Part shown: positions 24,686 to 32,316 of the stretch, piece after piece
Numbering within the stretch: the stretch's first letter is position 1
How the letters are laid out: each line of letters starts with the position of its first letter
Source of the DNA: Bacteroidaceae bacterium
GTDB lineage: Bacteria; Bacteroidota; Bacteroidia; Bacteroidales; Bacteroidaceae
Assembly: GCA_017455585.1 (NCBI GenBank)
Contig: JAFSZU010000200.1
Location: forward strand, 1-42,353
Reading direction: 5' to 3'
Length of the DNA: 42,353 nt
The notes under the pieces: model-generated
Told to the model about the DNA's origin: nothing
The model's database searches: none
Seen by the model: the letters and a program-made list of their open reading frames with translations, nothing else
Translations under genes and position numbers: made by a program

Positions 24686-26080
24686 ATGGGAGCAGAAAAA
24701 AACATTGTCGCCATCGAACTGGGATCATCCAGCATCCGGGCCATCATCGGGCAGAAACGCGCCGACGGCACCCTTCAGGTGCTGGGCTATGAGAAAGAGA
24801 GCGCGCCTGACAGCATCCGCAAAGGCGTGGTCTATAACATCGACAAGACCGTCCAGGCCATTAACGCCATCAAAAGCCGCATTGAGGAGCGCCAGAAGGT
24901 CTATGTCAACCGTGTCTATGTAGGTGTCAGCGGGCAATCGCTGCGTACCGTCGCCAACAGTGTTCGCAAGCAGTTCGAGATGAAGACAGCTGTCACAGAA
25001 CAGATGGTTGAGGACTTGAAGGACGAGAACCGTGCGCACCTCTATGCAGGAGCAGAAGTGCTCTATGTCCTGCCGCAGGAATACCGTGTGGGTGCAAACC
25101 TGACCAATGAACCTGTAGGCATCATGTCGGATCGCATAGAGGGGTATTACAAGAATATTATTGCCCGCAAGACGTTGCGCGAGAGTCTGCGTCGTTGCTT
25201 TGCTGGCAGCAAGTTGGAGGTGGCAGATTATGTCATCGCGCCCTTCTTGCTTTCCGGATACCTCCTTTCAGACGTGGAGAAACGATCGGGGTGTGCACTT
25301 GTAGATTTCGGAGCTGAAACCACCACTGTGGCCATCTATGAAAAGAATATTCTGCGTCATCTTGTTGTTCTGCCTCTTGGAGGAGCTAACATCACAGCCG
25401 ATATCGCCAACAGTCTCCACATAGAGACCGAGGAAGCAGAAAGTCTCAAGAAGACCTATGGAGTTGCTTACACCGAAGAGGGCGCGCTCACCAATCCCCG
25501 CCAGATTCGGATTTCCAACGACCGTGTGGTCGATGAGAAACGTCTGCTTGACATCATTGAGGCACGTCAACAGGAAATCCTGGCCAACGTGTGGGAACAG
25601 ATTAAGGACTACGCCGACCGTTTGATGGCAGGTGTCATCTTCACAGGCGGAGCTTCAAATATGAAATCCTTGGAGACGGCTTTTGAGAAGTGCCAGCACT
25701 TTGACCGTGTCAAGACCCGTCTCATGCCTTCTACCACTGACTACACCACGAATCTCAAACTGGACACCACTGGCAATACACTGGCCACACTCATTGCCAT
25801 GCTACGTCGGGCAGACCAGGAATGTACAAGCGAGAAACCCGCAGAACCCGACCTCTTCGATGACCAAAATAATCAGACCGAGGCTGCTGTGGACACCTCT
25901 TCTTTGTCTCCCGCAGGAGAAGGAGTCATCAGACCAGATGACAGGCCGGAACCTGAGCCGGAACCTGAGCCAGAGCCCGAACCAGAACCAGAGCCCGAGC
26001 CCGAACCAGAGAAGCCCAAAGGCCCCAGTGTCTTCAAGAAAATCGGCAAATGGTTCACAGACCTCGTGGAAGAGAATTGA
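24686..26080 (+). CDS. ftsA: Cell division protein FtsA
   Basis: FtsA is the actin-like ATPase that anchors FtsZ to the membrane. The 464 residues include the phosphate-1 loop AIELGSSSIRAIIG, the FtsA-specific 1C-domain region (VYVNRVYVGVSGQSL), LVDFGAETTTVAIY and VIFTGGASNMK. The C-terminal membrane-targeting amphipathic helix is SVFKKIGKWFTDLVEEN. Before it lies a Glu-Pro repeat linker (about residues 421-442) encoded by GAACCTGAGCC-type hexamers, which likely acts as an extended tether. The ATG at 24686 follows an AT-rich leader. Confidence 0.95.
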   Translation: MGAEKNIVAIELGSSSIRAIIGQKRADGTLQVLGYEKESAPDSIRKGVVYNIDKTVQAINAIKSRIEERQKVYVNRVYVGVSGQSLRTVANSVRKQFEMKTAVTEQMVEDLKDENRAHLYAGAEVLYVLPQEYRVGANLTNEPVGIMSDRIEGYYKNIIARKTLRESLRRCFAGSKLEVADYVIAPFLLSGYLLSDVEKRSGCALVDFGAETTTVAIYEKNILRHLVVLPLGGANITADIANSLHIETEEAESLKKTYGVAYTEEGALTNPRQIRISNDRVVDEKRLLDIIEARQQEILANVWEQIKDYADRLMAGVIFTGGASNMKSLETAFEKCQHFDRVKTRLMPSTTDYTTNLKLDTTGNTLATLIAMLRRADQECTSEKPAEPDLFDDQNNQTEAAVDTSSLSPAGEGVIRPDDRPEPEPEPEPEPEPEPEPEPEPEKPKGPSVFKKIGKWFTDLVEEN

Positions 26081-26083
26081 GCA

Positions 26084-26153
26084 TGTTAACACGTTAACAT
26101 ATTAACACGTTAACACTTTCAACTTTCAATGTTCAACTTTCAACTTTCAACTC
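26084..26153 (+). repeat. TTAACACG and CAACTTT repeats between ftsA and ftsZ
   Basis: 26084-26116 has octads like GTTAACAC and ATTAACAC. 26115-26153 has CAACTTT heptads. Together they fill the 78-base gap. An in-frame ATG at 26129 inside the repeat could extend FtsZ by ten residues (MFNFQLSTQY) but is unlikely to be the true start. Confidence 0.85.
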
Positions 26154-26158
26154 AATAT

Positions 26159-27490
26159 ATGGACAACAACAACACAGAGACTGGCGGAATCCAGTTCAAT
26201 ATTCAAACCAGTAGCCCAAGCATCATCAAAGTGGTGGGCGTAGGCGGCGGCGGTGGCAACGCTGTCACACACATGTTCAACGAGGGCATTCATGATGTCA
26301 CCTACGTGCTCTGTAACACCGACAGCAAGGCACTCACAGACTCACCTGTCCCCAACAAGCTGCAAATGGGCGAAGGTCTGGGAGCCGGCAATCGCCCCGA
26401 GGTGGGGCGCAAGGCAGCCCTTGACACCATCGACCAGATTAAGGAACTCTTCAACGATGGCACCCGCATGGCGTTCATTACCGCTGGTATGGGCGGCGGA
26501 ACGGGCACCGGCGCTGCGCCCATCGTGGCACAGTGTGCCCGCGAGATGAACATTCTCACCGTGGGTATCGTTACTATCCCCTTCCGTTTCGAGGGACACA
26601 AAAAGATAGACCAGGCACTCGATGGTGTGGAGGAAATGTCCAAGCATGTGGATGCCCTGCTCGTCATCAACAACGAGCGACTGCGCGAGATATACCCCGA
26701 ACTCACCGTCCTCAATGGCTTTGCCAAGGCCGATGACACACTGAGCATCGCCGCCAAGAGTATCGCAGAAATCATCACCATGCGAGGCATCATCAACCTC
26801 GACTTCCAGGATGTCAACACTGTGCTCAAGGACGGTGGTGTGGCCATCATGTCCACGGGTTACGGCGAGGGCGAGAACCGTGTCACCAAGGCATTCCAGG
26901 AAGCCCTGCACAGCCCCTTGCTCAATAACAACGACATCTACAACTCCAAGAAGGTTCTCTTCTACATTACCTTCTCTGGCGGCAGCGAGAATGAGCAGCT
27001 GACCATGGAGGAGATGAACGAGGTCAATGACTTCATGAGCCGCTTCCAGCAGGACAGCGTGGAGACCAAGTGGGGACTCGGCACCGACGACAGCCTGGGT
27101 CAGAAGGTCAAGATCACGCTGCTGGCTTCCGGCTTCGGTCTGCAGAATGTACCCAGCATGGAAGAACGCGCCGCCAAACTCACTCGCGAGGAGGAAGAGC
27201 GCCAGCGCAAGCTCGAGGAAGAGCAAGAGGAGAAAGGCATCCGCCGCGACCAGTTTTACGGTGCCGAAGAGAATCGACCGCAGAAGCCCCGCCGCCAGAT
27301 CTTCATCTTCAGCGAGCGCGATCTGGACAACGATGACATTATCTCCATGGTGGAATCCACTCCCACGGCCGACCGCAAGAAAGACGAACTGCGCCGCATC
27401 CAAGAGAAGGCCAACGCCGCGGAGGAGGTTACCGCACCACCCACCGACGACACCGCCACGACGGCTCCCTCTTTCACGATTACCTTCTGA
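26159..27490 (+). CDS. ftsZ: Cell division GTPase FtsZ
   Basis: FtsZ is the tubulin-like GTPase that forms the cytokinetic ring. The 443 residues carry VGVGGGGGNAV for guanine binding, the tubulin signature GGGTGTG at 112-118, and the T7 loop around NLDFQDV. The globular domain ends near residue 325. It is followed by a charged linker (EEEERQRKLEEEQEEKG) and a C-terminal tail that here ends APSFTITF. The start at 26159 is chosen over 26129 because that extension is repeat-encoded. It is the last gene of the dcw run and converges with the EnvC-like gene. Confidence 0.96.
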   Translation: MDNNNTETGGIQFNIQTSSPSIIKVVGVGGGGGNAVTHMFNEGIHDVTYVLCNTDSKALTDSPVPNKLQMGEGLGAGNRPEVGRKAALDTIDQIKELFNDGTRMAFITAGMGGGTGTGAAPIVAQCAREMNILTVGIVTIPFRFEGHKKIDQALDGVEEMSKHVDALLVINNERLREIYPELTVLNGFAKADDTLSIAAKSIAEIITMRGIINLDFQDVNTVLKDGGVAIMSTGYGEGENRVTKAFQEALHSPLLNNNDIYNSKKVLFYITFSGGSENEQLTMEEMNEVNDFMSRFQQDSVETKWGLGTDDSLGQKVKITLLASGFGLQNVPSMEERAAKLTREEEERQRKLEEEQEEKGIRRDQFYGAEENRPQKPRRQIFIFSERDLDNDDIISMVESTPTADRKKDELRRIQEKANAAEEVTAPPTDDTATTAPSFTITF

Positions 27491-27504
27491 TTCCTTTGAA
27501 ATTG

Positions 27505-27544
27505 AAAGTTGAGGGTTCTCCACACTTGGAGAACCCTCAACTTT
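27505..27544. terminator. Bidirectional hairpin between convergent ftsZ and EnvC-like genes
   Basis: AAAGTTGAGGGTTCTCC (27505-27521) pairs perfectly with 27528-27544 around a 6-base loop, a 17-bp stem. It lies 14 bases after the ftsZ stop, and its right arm overlaps the stop codon of the minus-strand gene. Position and symmetry suit a terminator for both genes, though T-runs are weak. The outer bases are the AAAGTTGA repeat motif. Confidence 0.75.
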
Positions 27545-28859
27545 AACGTCCTATCCAGCTTTCTGGATTTAACTTGGTTGTTTCCTTCCGCAGCTGGAAA
27601 TGAAGGATATAATTCCCCTGCTCGTCTTCTGCCACAGTACCAATGAGGTCACGTGCCCGAACTTTCTGCCCGCGTGTGACAATGGTAGAAGACAGATTGC
27701 AATAAACACTGATATATGAGCCGTGGCGGATGAGGACGTTCTTCTGGTCGCCTAACTGGAAGACAGCCGACACCACCCCGTCATAGATGGCTCGGGCACG
27801 TGCACCCGCCTGTCCCATGTAGTTGACGCCTTTGTTATCGAGCATAATACCCTTGGCCACTTGATTGAGTCCGAATCGGCGTGCCACACGGTAAGGTCCG
27901 GTGAGGGGCACTGGCAGACGGCCTTTGTTCTGTTCCAGACTGCCGTTGAGCTGGCGGTCTTCGGCAGTAAGCCAAGAGGATTTGCCATTTGACGATTTAC
28001 TATTGGTTTTATTGCTTGACGTCTGTGTCTTGGACTGTGTGCCCTTCTTCTTGTCCTTCTGTGCTTGGGCGCGCTGGGCGGCCAGTTCTGCCTCGCGTTT
28101 GCGCTTGGCCTCGGCCTCGGCACGTTTGCGGGCTTGCTCTATCTCGTAGGCCACCAACTCGTCGATCTTTTTGTTCAAGGCGGTGAGTTTCTGTTGCTGC
28201 TCGCGCATCTGCTGTTCAATCTCTTTCTGCTGCTTGTGCAACTGTGCCACTCCCGCCTTGACCACAGAATGGCGCGAGGCCAGCTGATGACGCTGGCGGA
28301 TGACCTCTTGCACCACACCGCTCATCTCCTGCTTGGCCGCCAACAAGTGGTCTTGCTTATTGCGCGCCTGATTCTGCTTCTCCATGAGCTGGATGCCCAG
28401 ATTCTTCTGCAACGAAGCCTGCTCGCGGGCATAGCGCATCCGGCGTACCATCTTCGGGAAAGACTCCGCTGAAAAGATGAACAGCACGGGGTTGCGTGCG
28501 GCCTGTGACTGGCGGGCTGCCCGCAGACTGCGGATATATTTCTGCTTGCGCAACGTCACCTGTGAGTCCAGTTCCTGCACTTCATCCTCCAAACGATCTA
28601 CCCGACACTGCAAAGTATCCATCTCCATCTCCAGACGATGGATATACTGGAGTCGGTTCTGCAACTGATTCTCCAGGAAGTCTGCCGTCTGCTCCTTCTT
28701 CACCGTCTGCTGGCGGTTTTGGTTGAGCTGGTTCTTTGACTTCTTGATGTCTTGCTCTATCTTGGCCTTCTGGTTCTTCAGATCCTTAATCTGCTTGGTC
28801 TGAGCAAAGCATGGAAGTGTCAACAGGAACAAGAGGATAGGGAGTATATAGTGCATCAT
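27543..28859 (-). CDS. EnvC-like murein hydrolase activator with degenerate LytM (M23) domain
   Basis: A 438-residue exported protein: signal peptide (MMHYILPILLFLLTLPCFAQ), a long coiled coil (about 20-300) in two parts, then a C-terminal LytM-like domain (about 325-438). The zinc ligands of M23 peptidases are not conserved. The first motif reads KGIMLDNKGVN, YAHLS is YCNLS, and HLHF is ILHF. This pattern matches EnvC, which activates septal amidases instead of cutting peptidoglycan itself. The start is ATG 28859 (or 28856), because the frame upstream is a shadow of the DUF4292 gene. It is last in the operon and faces ftsZ. Confidence 0.85.
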   Translation of the reverse strand: MMHYILPILLFLLTLPCFAQTKQIKDLKNQKAKIEQDIKKSKNQLNQNRQQTVKKEQTADFLENQLQNRLQYIHRLEMEMDTLQCRVDRLEDEVQELDSQVTLRKQKYIRSLRAARQSQAARNPVLFIFSAESFPKMVRRMRYAREQASLQKNLGIQLMEKQNQARNKQDHLLAAKQEMSGVVQEVIRQRHQLASRHSVVKAGVAQLHKQQKEIEQQMREQQQKLTALNKKIDELVAYEIEQARKRAEAEAKRKREAELAAQRAQAQKDKKKGTQSKTQTSSNKTNSKSSNGKSSWLTAEDRQLNGSLEQNKGRLPVPLTGPYRVARRFGLNQVAKGIMLDNKGVNYMGQAGARARAIYDGVVSAVFQLGDQKNVLIRHGSYISVYCNLSSTIVTRGQKVRARDLIGTVAEDEQGNYILHFQLRKETTKLNPESWIGR

Positions 28860-28866
28860 GTATGTG

Positions 28867-29718
28867 TCAGAGGTTTGATAGTATTTTGATGATGGTGTCG
28901 AATGACACTTCCTTGTAGCTGCTGCCAGGTGTGGTAACCAGGTTGCCCAGGTCATCGTCGGCCTGTACGCGGGAAAGACTGATGTCGGCATCAACGGTGC
29001 GCGCCCCAGCACGCACATTGAGCTGCAAGTCGTTGGGGAACACCCCTTGCTCCAAGTTTGTCCAGTCTTTATACTGGCAGTCAAAACCAATGTCCGTGCG
29101 AGCCGGAGCCGTGATGGTGGTCTGCCCCACCAGATTGCGTGTGGGGTGAATGGCGAACTGTGCTACCAGCTCCCCTTTGCTGTCGGTGGAGAGCAAGGGC
29201 TTGCTGCCTGTCAGGTCAAGTGTGAAGTCCTTTTCCGAGGGCATCCCCTTCTTTCCTGGCACGAAGAGCTCGTCCCAGAACAATGCCTGGAAGACGTCGA
29301 AGTTAATACCTGCGCGCTGGAAGGCGGCAATATCTTTCCATGCCATCCGCATAAATTGCTTGTGGATGCGGTCTTGCACGAAGAAATAATCTGGCGTGAG
29401 CTCCATTCGTCCCACTTCCAAAAGTCCCATGGCGGTGAGCGATAGCTGTATTACCTCGTCTCTTTTCATCTTGAGCGTACCTCCCACGCTGGCACTCTTA
29501 CTCCCCAGCGTGAGATGCAAACTCATCTTGGCTCGTATGCCAGTGGCTGTCTGACGTTGCCCGTTGACACTGGCCACCAGCGTGCTCGCTTTCTTCTGTG
29601 CCCGTTTGATTTGTTCTGTGGTGGTATCATCATTATTCGCCGCGTGCTTGCTCGAATGGCACGCTGTCAGCAATAAAGCAGAAATGCAAATAACAAGTAA
29701 CTTTTTCATCCGTTTCAT
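28867..29718 (-). CDS. DUF4292 lipoprotein
   Basis: A 283-residue lipoprotein: signal MKRMKKLLVICISALLLTAC with Cys20 lipidated. The mature part matches the Bacteroidetes DUF4292 family (IRAKMSLHLTLGSKSASVGG, LTAMGLLEVGRMELTPDYFF, IHKQFMRM), which is predicted to have an outer-membrane LolA/LolB-like fold, so lipid or lipoprotein handling is plausible. It lies between the TPR lipoprotein and the EnvC-like gene with short gaps (28 and 7 bases), as expected for one operon. Confidence 0.82.
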   Translation of the reverse strand: MKRMKKLLVICISALLLTACHSSKHAANNDDTTTEQIKRAQKKASTLVASVNGQRQTATGIRAKMSLHLTLGSKSASVGGTLKMKRDEVIQLSLTAMGLLEVGRMELTPDYFFVQDRIHKQFMRMAWKDIAAFQRAGINFDVFQALFWDELFVPGKKGMPSEKDFTLDLTGSKPLLSTDSKGELVAQFAIHPTRNLVGQTTITAPARTDIGFDCQYKDWTNLEQGVFPNDLQLNVRAGARTVDADISLSRVQADDDLGNLVTTPGSSYKEVSFDTIIKILSNL

Positions 29719-29746
29719 TTGAATAATCAGTTGTGTGACAAATAAA

Positions 29747-31621
29747 CTATTTCCGGTTTTTCCGATTTTTCCGAATATTTCCGTGCTTTCCGTTGTTCCC
29801 GTTGTCCCCGTTGTCCAGCTTTTCCCTTATCTGTCGGATTTTCTTGGGCAGCAGAGCCGTGATGCCATCGCCACCTGCCGCTTGTGCCAGTTGCCAGAAG
29901 CGCAGGGCCTGCTGCGGGAGGTCGTTCTTGTCGGCAATGTCGCCCGCGTGTTCCAGTACCACGCCAGAGACAGACGGGTCTGTCATCAGCACACTGTCTG
30001 CCGAATCCGGTGGACAGACGCGGTCGATATAGATCTGCGCCTCGCTGTAGCGCTGCTTCATGAAGAGAATCCAGGCGTAGGTGTCCAGATACGTCTTGTT
30101 GTTCGGTTCCAGACGGATGGTGCGGTAGCTCATTTCCTCGGCCTTGTCCAGTTGTTGGTTCTGCAAGGAGAGGTAGTATGCATAGTTGTTCAGGCATCCC
30201 ACGTTGTCATCTTGATAGGTGAGGCAGGAATCGTAGGCTGCGTAGGCTTCATTCTCGCGTCCCAGCTCATGCAGCACATCGCCCATGATGCTGTAGAGGT
30301 CGGCCACCATCGTGGGTCGGCTCTCTTCGGTCTTCTGCACCAGTCCGTCCTCGAAGGCTTTCAGCGCCTCCTGCTTCTTGTCCTGTTGATAACAGGCCAC
30401 ACCCAGATAGAAGTGGCAGATCAGCTCCTCGGGATGGGTCAACACACCGCGCCGGCACAAATCTTCTAATCGGGCAAACTCTTTGTGTGTGCCATAATAC
30501 TGAATCAGATAGAACAGAGCTTGTGTGTTGGCGGGTTCCAGCTCGTTGATGCGGTCCATCACGCTCACGAAGGCAGCCTCATCCTCCTTCTCGTAGGTGG
30601 CCAGGTAGGCTGCCCTCAGTTGCAGCAAATCCAGGCTGCGCGGCTGTATGGAGTCCAGACGGTCAAAGGTGTCGTGCACCCGTGTTCGTCCGGTCTTCTC
30701 GTCATCCATGACATCCCCAATGTATCCACGTAGCAACTGCACGCGCATGTCATTCGTTGTCTGTGGCGCAAAGAGCAGTGAATCCCGTAGGCCAACATAC
30801 ACCGAATCGGCTCCCGTGTCATGATAGTACTGCAACATCGAAAGCTGCAACTGCTCGCTGTTTGGTTCGATGGCCCGCACCTGTTCAAAAACCTGCAACG
30901 CCTCGTCTGCGCGTCCCACCTTCAGCAGCTGGTTGCCGATAGCCAGGCGGTAGCTCATCTCATGTGGGTACTCGCGGCAGAGTGCTTCCAGCTCGTCGAA
31001 CGCACGTTTTTCGTCCTGCAAGCTCGTGTAGAGCGCATATTTGCGATAGCTGGCAGCAGCCGTCTTGCCGTCCAACAGCTCGATGCGGTCCAGCACCCGG
31101 ATGGCATCCTGAGGACGATCCAGCGAGGAGTAAATATTCACCAGCTGTGAGAGCACATCGGTGCGCTTGGGTTGCATGGCGGCCATCTGTTCCAGATAGG
31201 GCAGGGCAAGCTCGGTCTGGCGCCGTTCCAGATAGAACGCTGCCAGTGCCTCCATGTAATAGACGTTTTGCGGGTCGGCCTCCGTGGCATGGTGTAGAAG
31301 CTTCTCGGCTACGGAGTCCTGACGCAACATCAGTCGATACAAAGCCATGTCATACAGCACTTCAGACGCGGCGGAGTCTATCTCCATGCAGTGTTGCAGC
31401 AGGTCAAACGCTGCCACATGGTTGCCCAACATCTTCTGCCTCGCCGCCTCCTCATAGAGATAGCTCAGTCTCATGCGGTCATTCTGGCTCAACGGTGTGC
31501 GGCGCAAGTGTCCCACCTTGGCCACCGTTCCCTTCTCAGGAACAGCAGCCTTCTTCGGTGCATGACAGGCCGTCAACATCATGACCACCGCCACAGCTAT
31601 GAACCACTTACTTTTTACCAT
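29747..31621 (-). CDS. TPR-repeat lipoprotein
   Basis: A 624-residue surface or periplasmic lipoprotein. The signal peptide ends MMLTAC. The body is a row of about ten or more TPR-like helical pairs, for example AAFDLLQHCMEIDSAASEVL, YPHEMSYRLAIGNQLLKVG, KAFEDGLVQKTEESRPTM and LNNYAYYLSLQNQQLDKAEE. TPRs bind proteins; partners may be the operon's other envelope proteins. The last 20 residues are low complexity, rich in Asn, Gly, Lys and Arg, and come from the 9-base repeat at 29752-29816. The ATG at 31621 is used instead of the TTG just upstream. Confidence 0.82.
   Translation of the reverse strand: MVKSKWFIAVAVVMMLTACHAPKKAAVPEKGTVAKVGHLRRTPLSQNDRMRLSYLYEEAARQKMLGNHVAAFDLLQHCMEIDSAASEVLYDMALYRLMLRQDSVAEKLLHHATEADPQNVYYMEALAAFYLERRQTELALPYLEQMAAMQPKRTDVLSQLVNIYSSLDRPQDAIRVLDRIELLDGKTAAASYRKYALYTSLQDEKRAFDELEALCREYPHEMSYRLAIGNQLLKVGRADEALQVFEQVRAIEPNSEQLQLSMLQYYHDTGADSVYVGLRDSLLFAPQTTNDMRVQLLRGYIGDVMDDEKTGRTRVHDTFDRLDSIQPRSLDLLQLRAAYLATYEKEDEAAFVSVMDRINELEPANTQALFYLIQYYGTHKEFARLEDLCRRGVLTHPEELICHFYLGVACYQQDKKQEALKAFEDGLVQKTEESRPTMVADLYSIMGDVLHELGRENEAYAAYDSCLTYQDDNVGCLNNYAYYLSLQNQQLDKAEEMSYRTIRLEPNNKTYLDTYAWILFMKQRYSEAQIYIDRVCPPDSADSVLMTDPSVSGVVLEHAGDIADKNDLPQQALRFWQLAQAAGGDGITALLPKKIRQIREKLDNGDNGNNGKHGNIRKNRKNRK
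29752..29816 (-). repeat. 9-base repeat encoding the C-terminal tail of the TPR lipoprotein
   Basis: On the plus strand TTCCGATTT, TTCCGTTG and CCCGTTGTC-like units recur every 9 bases. Nine bases are three codons, so the tail repeats as NRK and GDN/GNN motifs before the stop. Confidence 0.7.
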
Positions 31622-31639
31622 CAATTATCTCTTTTGTCT

Positions 31640-31706
31640 CGCAGAAAGCGCAGATAACGCAGAAATAACTTTCAACTCTCAACTCTCAACTCTCATCTCT
31701 CAACTC
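31640..31706 (-). repeat. CGCAGAAAG and CAACTCT repeats between dut and the TPR gene
   Basis: 31640-31666 holds three 9-base units (CGCAGAAAG, CGCAGATAA, CGCAGAAAT). 31668-31706 holds CAACTCT heptads, which overlap the dut stop codon at 31700-31702. Confidence 0.75.
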
Positions 31707-32134
31707 CTCCCACTATGCCCGAACCCGCCGGCACCGCGTTCCGTCTCGTCCAGCGTGTCTGTGGGTTGCCACTCCACCTGTTCGTGACGGGCAATCACCA
31801 TCTGGGCGATGCGCTCGCCGTCGGCAATGGTGAAAGGTTGCTCAGACAAGTTCACCAGAATCACACACACCTCGCCGCGATAATCGGCATCAATGGTGCC
31901 GGGCGAGTTCAGCACCGTGATACCGTGCTTGATGGCCAGCCCGCTACGGGGGCGCACTTGTGCCTCCATGCCTGGGGGTAACGCCATGAACAATCCCGTG
32001 GGCACCAGGGCGCGCTGCATGGGTTGCAAGAGAATCGGTTCCGACAAGTTGGCCCGCAGGTCCATGCCTGCCGACAGAGGTGTGGCGTAGGCGGGTAGCG
32101 GATGATGAGAACGGTTGATAATGGGTATTTGCAT
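31700..32134 (-). CDS. dut: Deoxyuridine 5'-triphosphate nucleotidohydrolase
   Basis: dUTPase hydrolyses dUTP to dUMP and pyrophosphate, keeping uracil out of DNA and feeding dTMP synthesis. All five motifs of the trimeric family are present in the 144 residues: [29 protein letters not shown] (catalytic Asp), GERIAQMVI and the C-terminal [10 protein letters not shown], which normally reads GFGSTG. The start is ATG 32134 (or 32137); the TTG at 32161 lies within the promoter region. The stop lies in a CAACTCT repeat. It heads the operon with the TPR, DUF4292 and EnvC-like genes. Confidence 0.93.
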   Translation of the reverse strand: MQIPIINRSHHPLPAYATPLSAGMDLRANLSEPILLQPMQRALVPTGLFMALPPGMEAQVRPRSGLAIKHGITVLNSPGTIDADYRGEVCVILVNLSEQPFTIADGERIAQMVIARHEQVEWQPTDTLDETERGAGGFGHSGRS

Positions 32135-32158
32135 CATTCTGACGTTGTAATTTGGGTG

Positions 32159-32190
32159 CAAAGGTAATCAAAAGTTATAGAGTTCTTCAA
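32159..32190 (-). promoter_or_regulatory. Bacteroidetes-type promoter of the dut operon
   Basis: On the minus strand TTG (32190-32188) precedes TACCTTTG (32166-32159) by 21 bases. Transcription would begin about 20 bases before the dut ATG. It lies back to back with the polA promoter. Confidence 0.7.
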
Positions 32191-32258
32191 GATTGAAGCA
32201 ACAAAATGTCGAACAAAGACGTGAAAGTTGAAATAAATTCTATTTTTTGTGTTTTCCG

Positions 32259-32289
32259 TTGTGTATTACATGGAAAAGCACTACTTTTG
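32259..32289 (+). promoter_or_regulatory. Bacteroidetes-type promoter of polA
   Basis: TTG at 32259-32261 lies 20 bases before TACTTTTG at 32282-32289. A short leader of about 20 bases would precede the polA ATG at 32317. Confidence 0.7.
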
Positions 32290-32316
32290 CGCTCGTTATT
32301 ATGACGTTTCTTGCTC

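Noticed and set aside
26129-26158. Upstream ATG extending FtsZ by ten residues
   Set aside because: The extension is entirely encoded by the CAACTTT repeat and the normal FtsZ start fits 26159.
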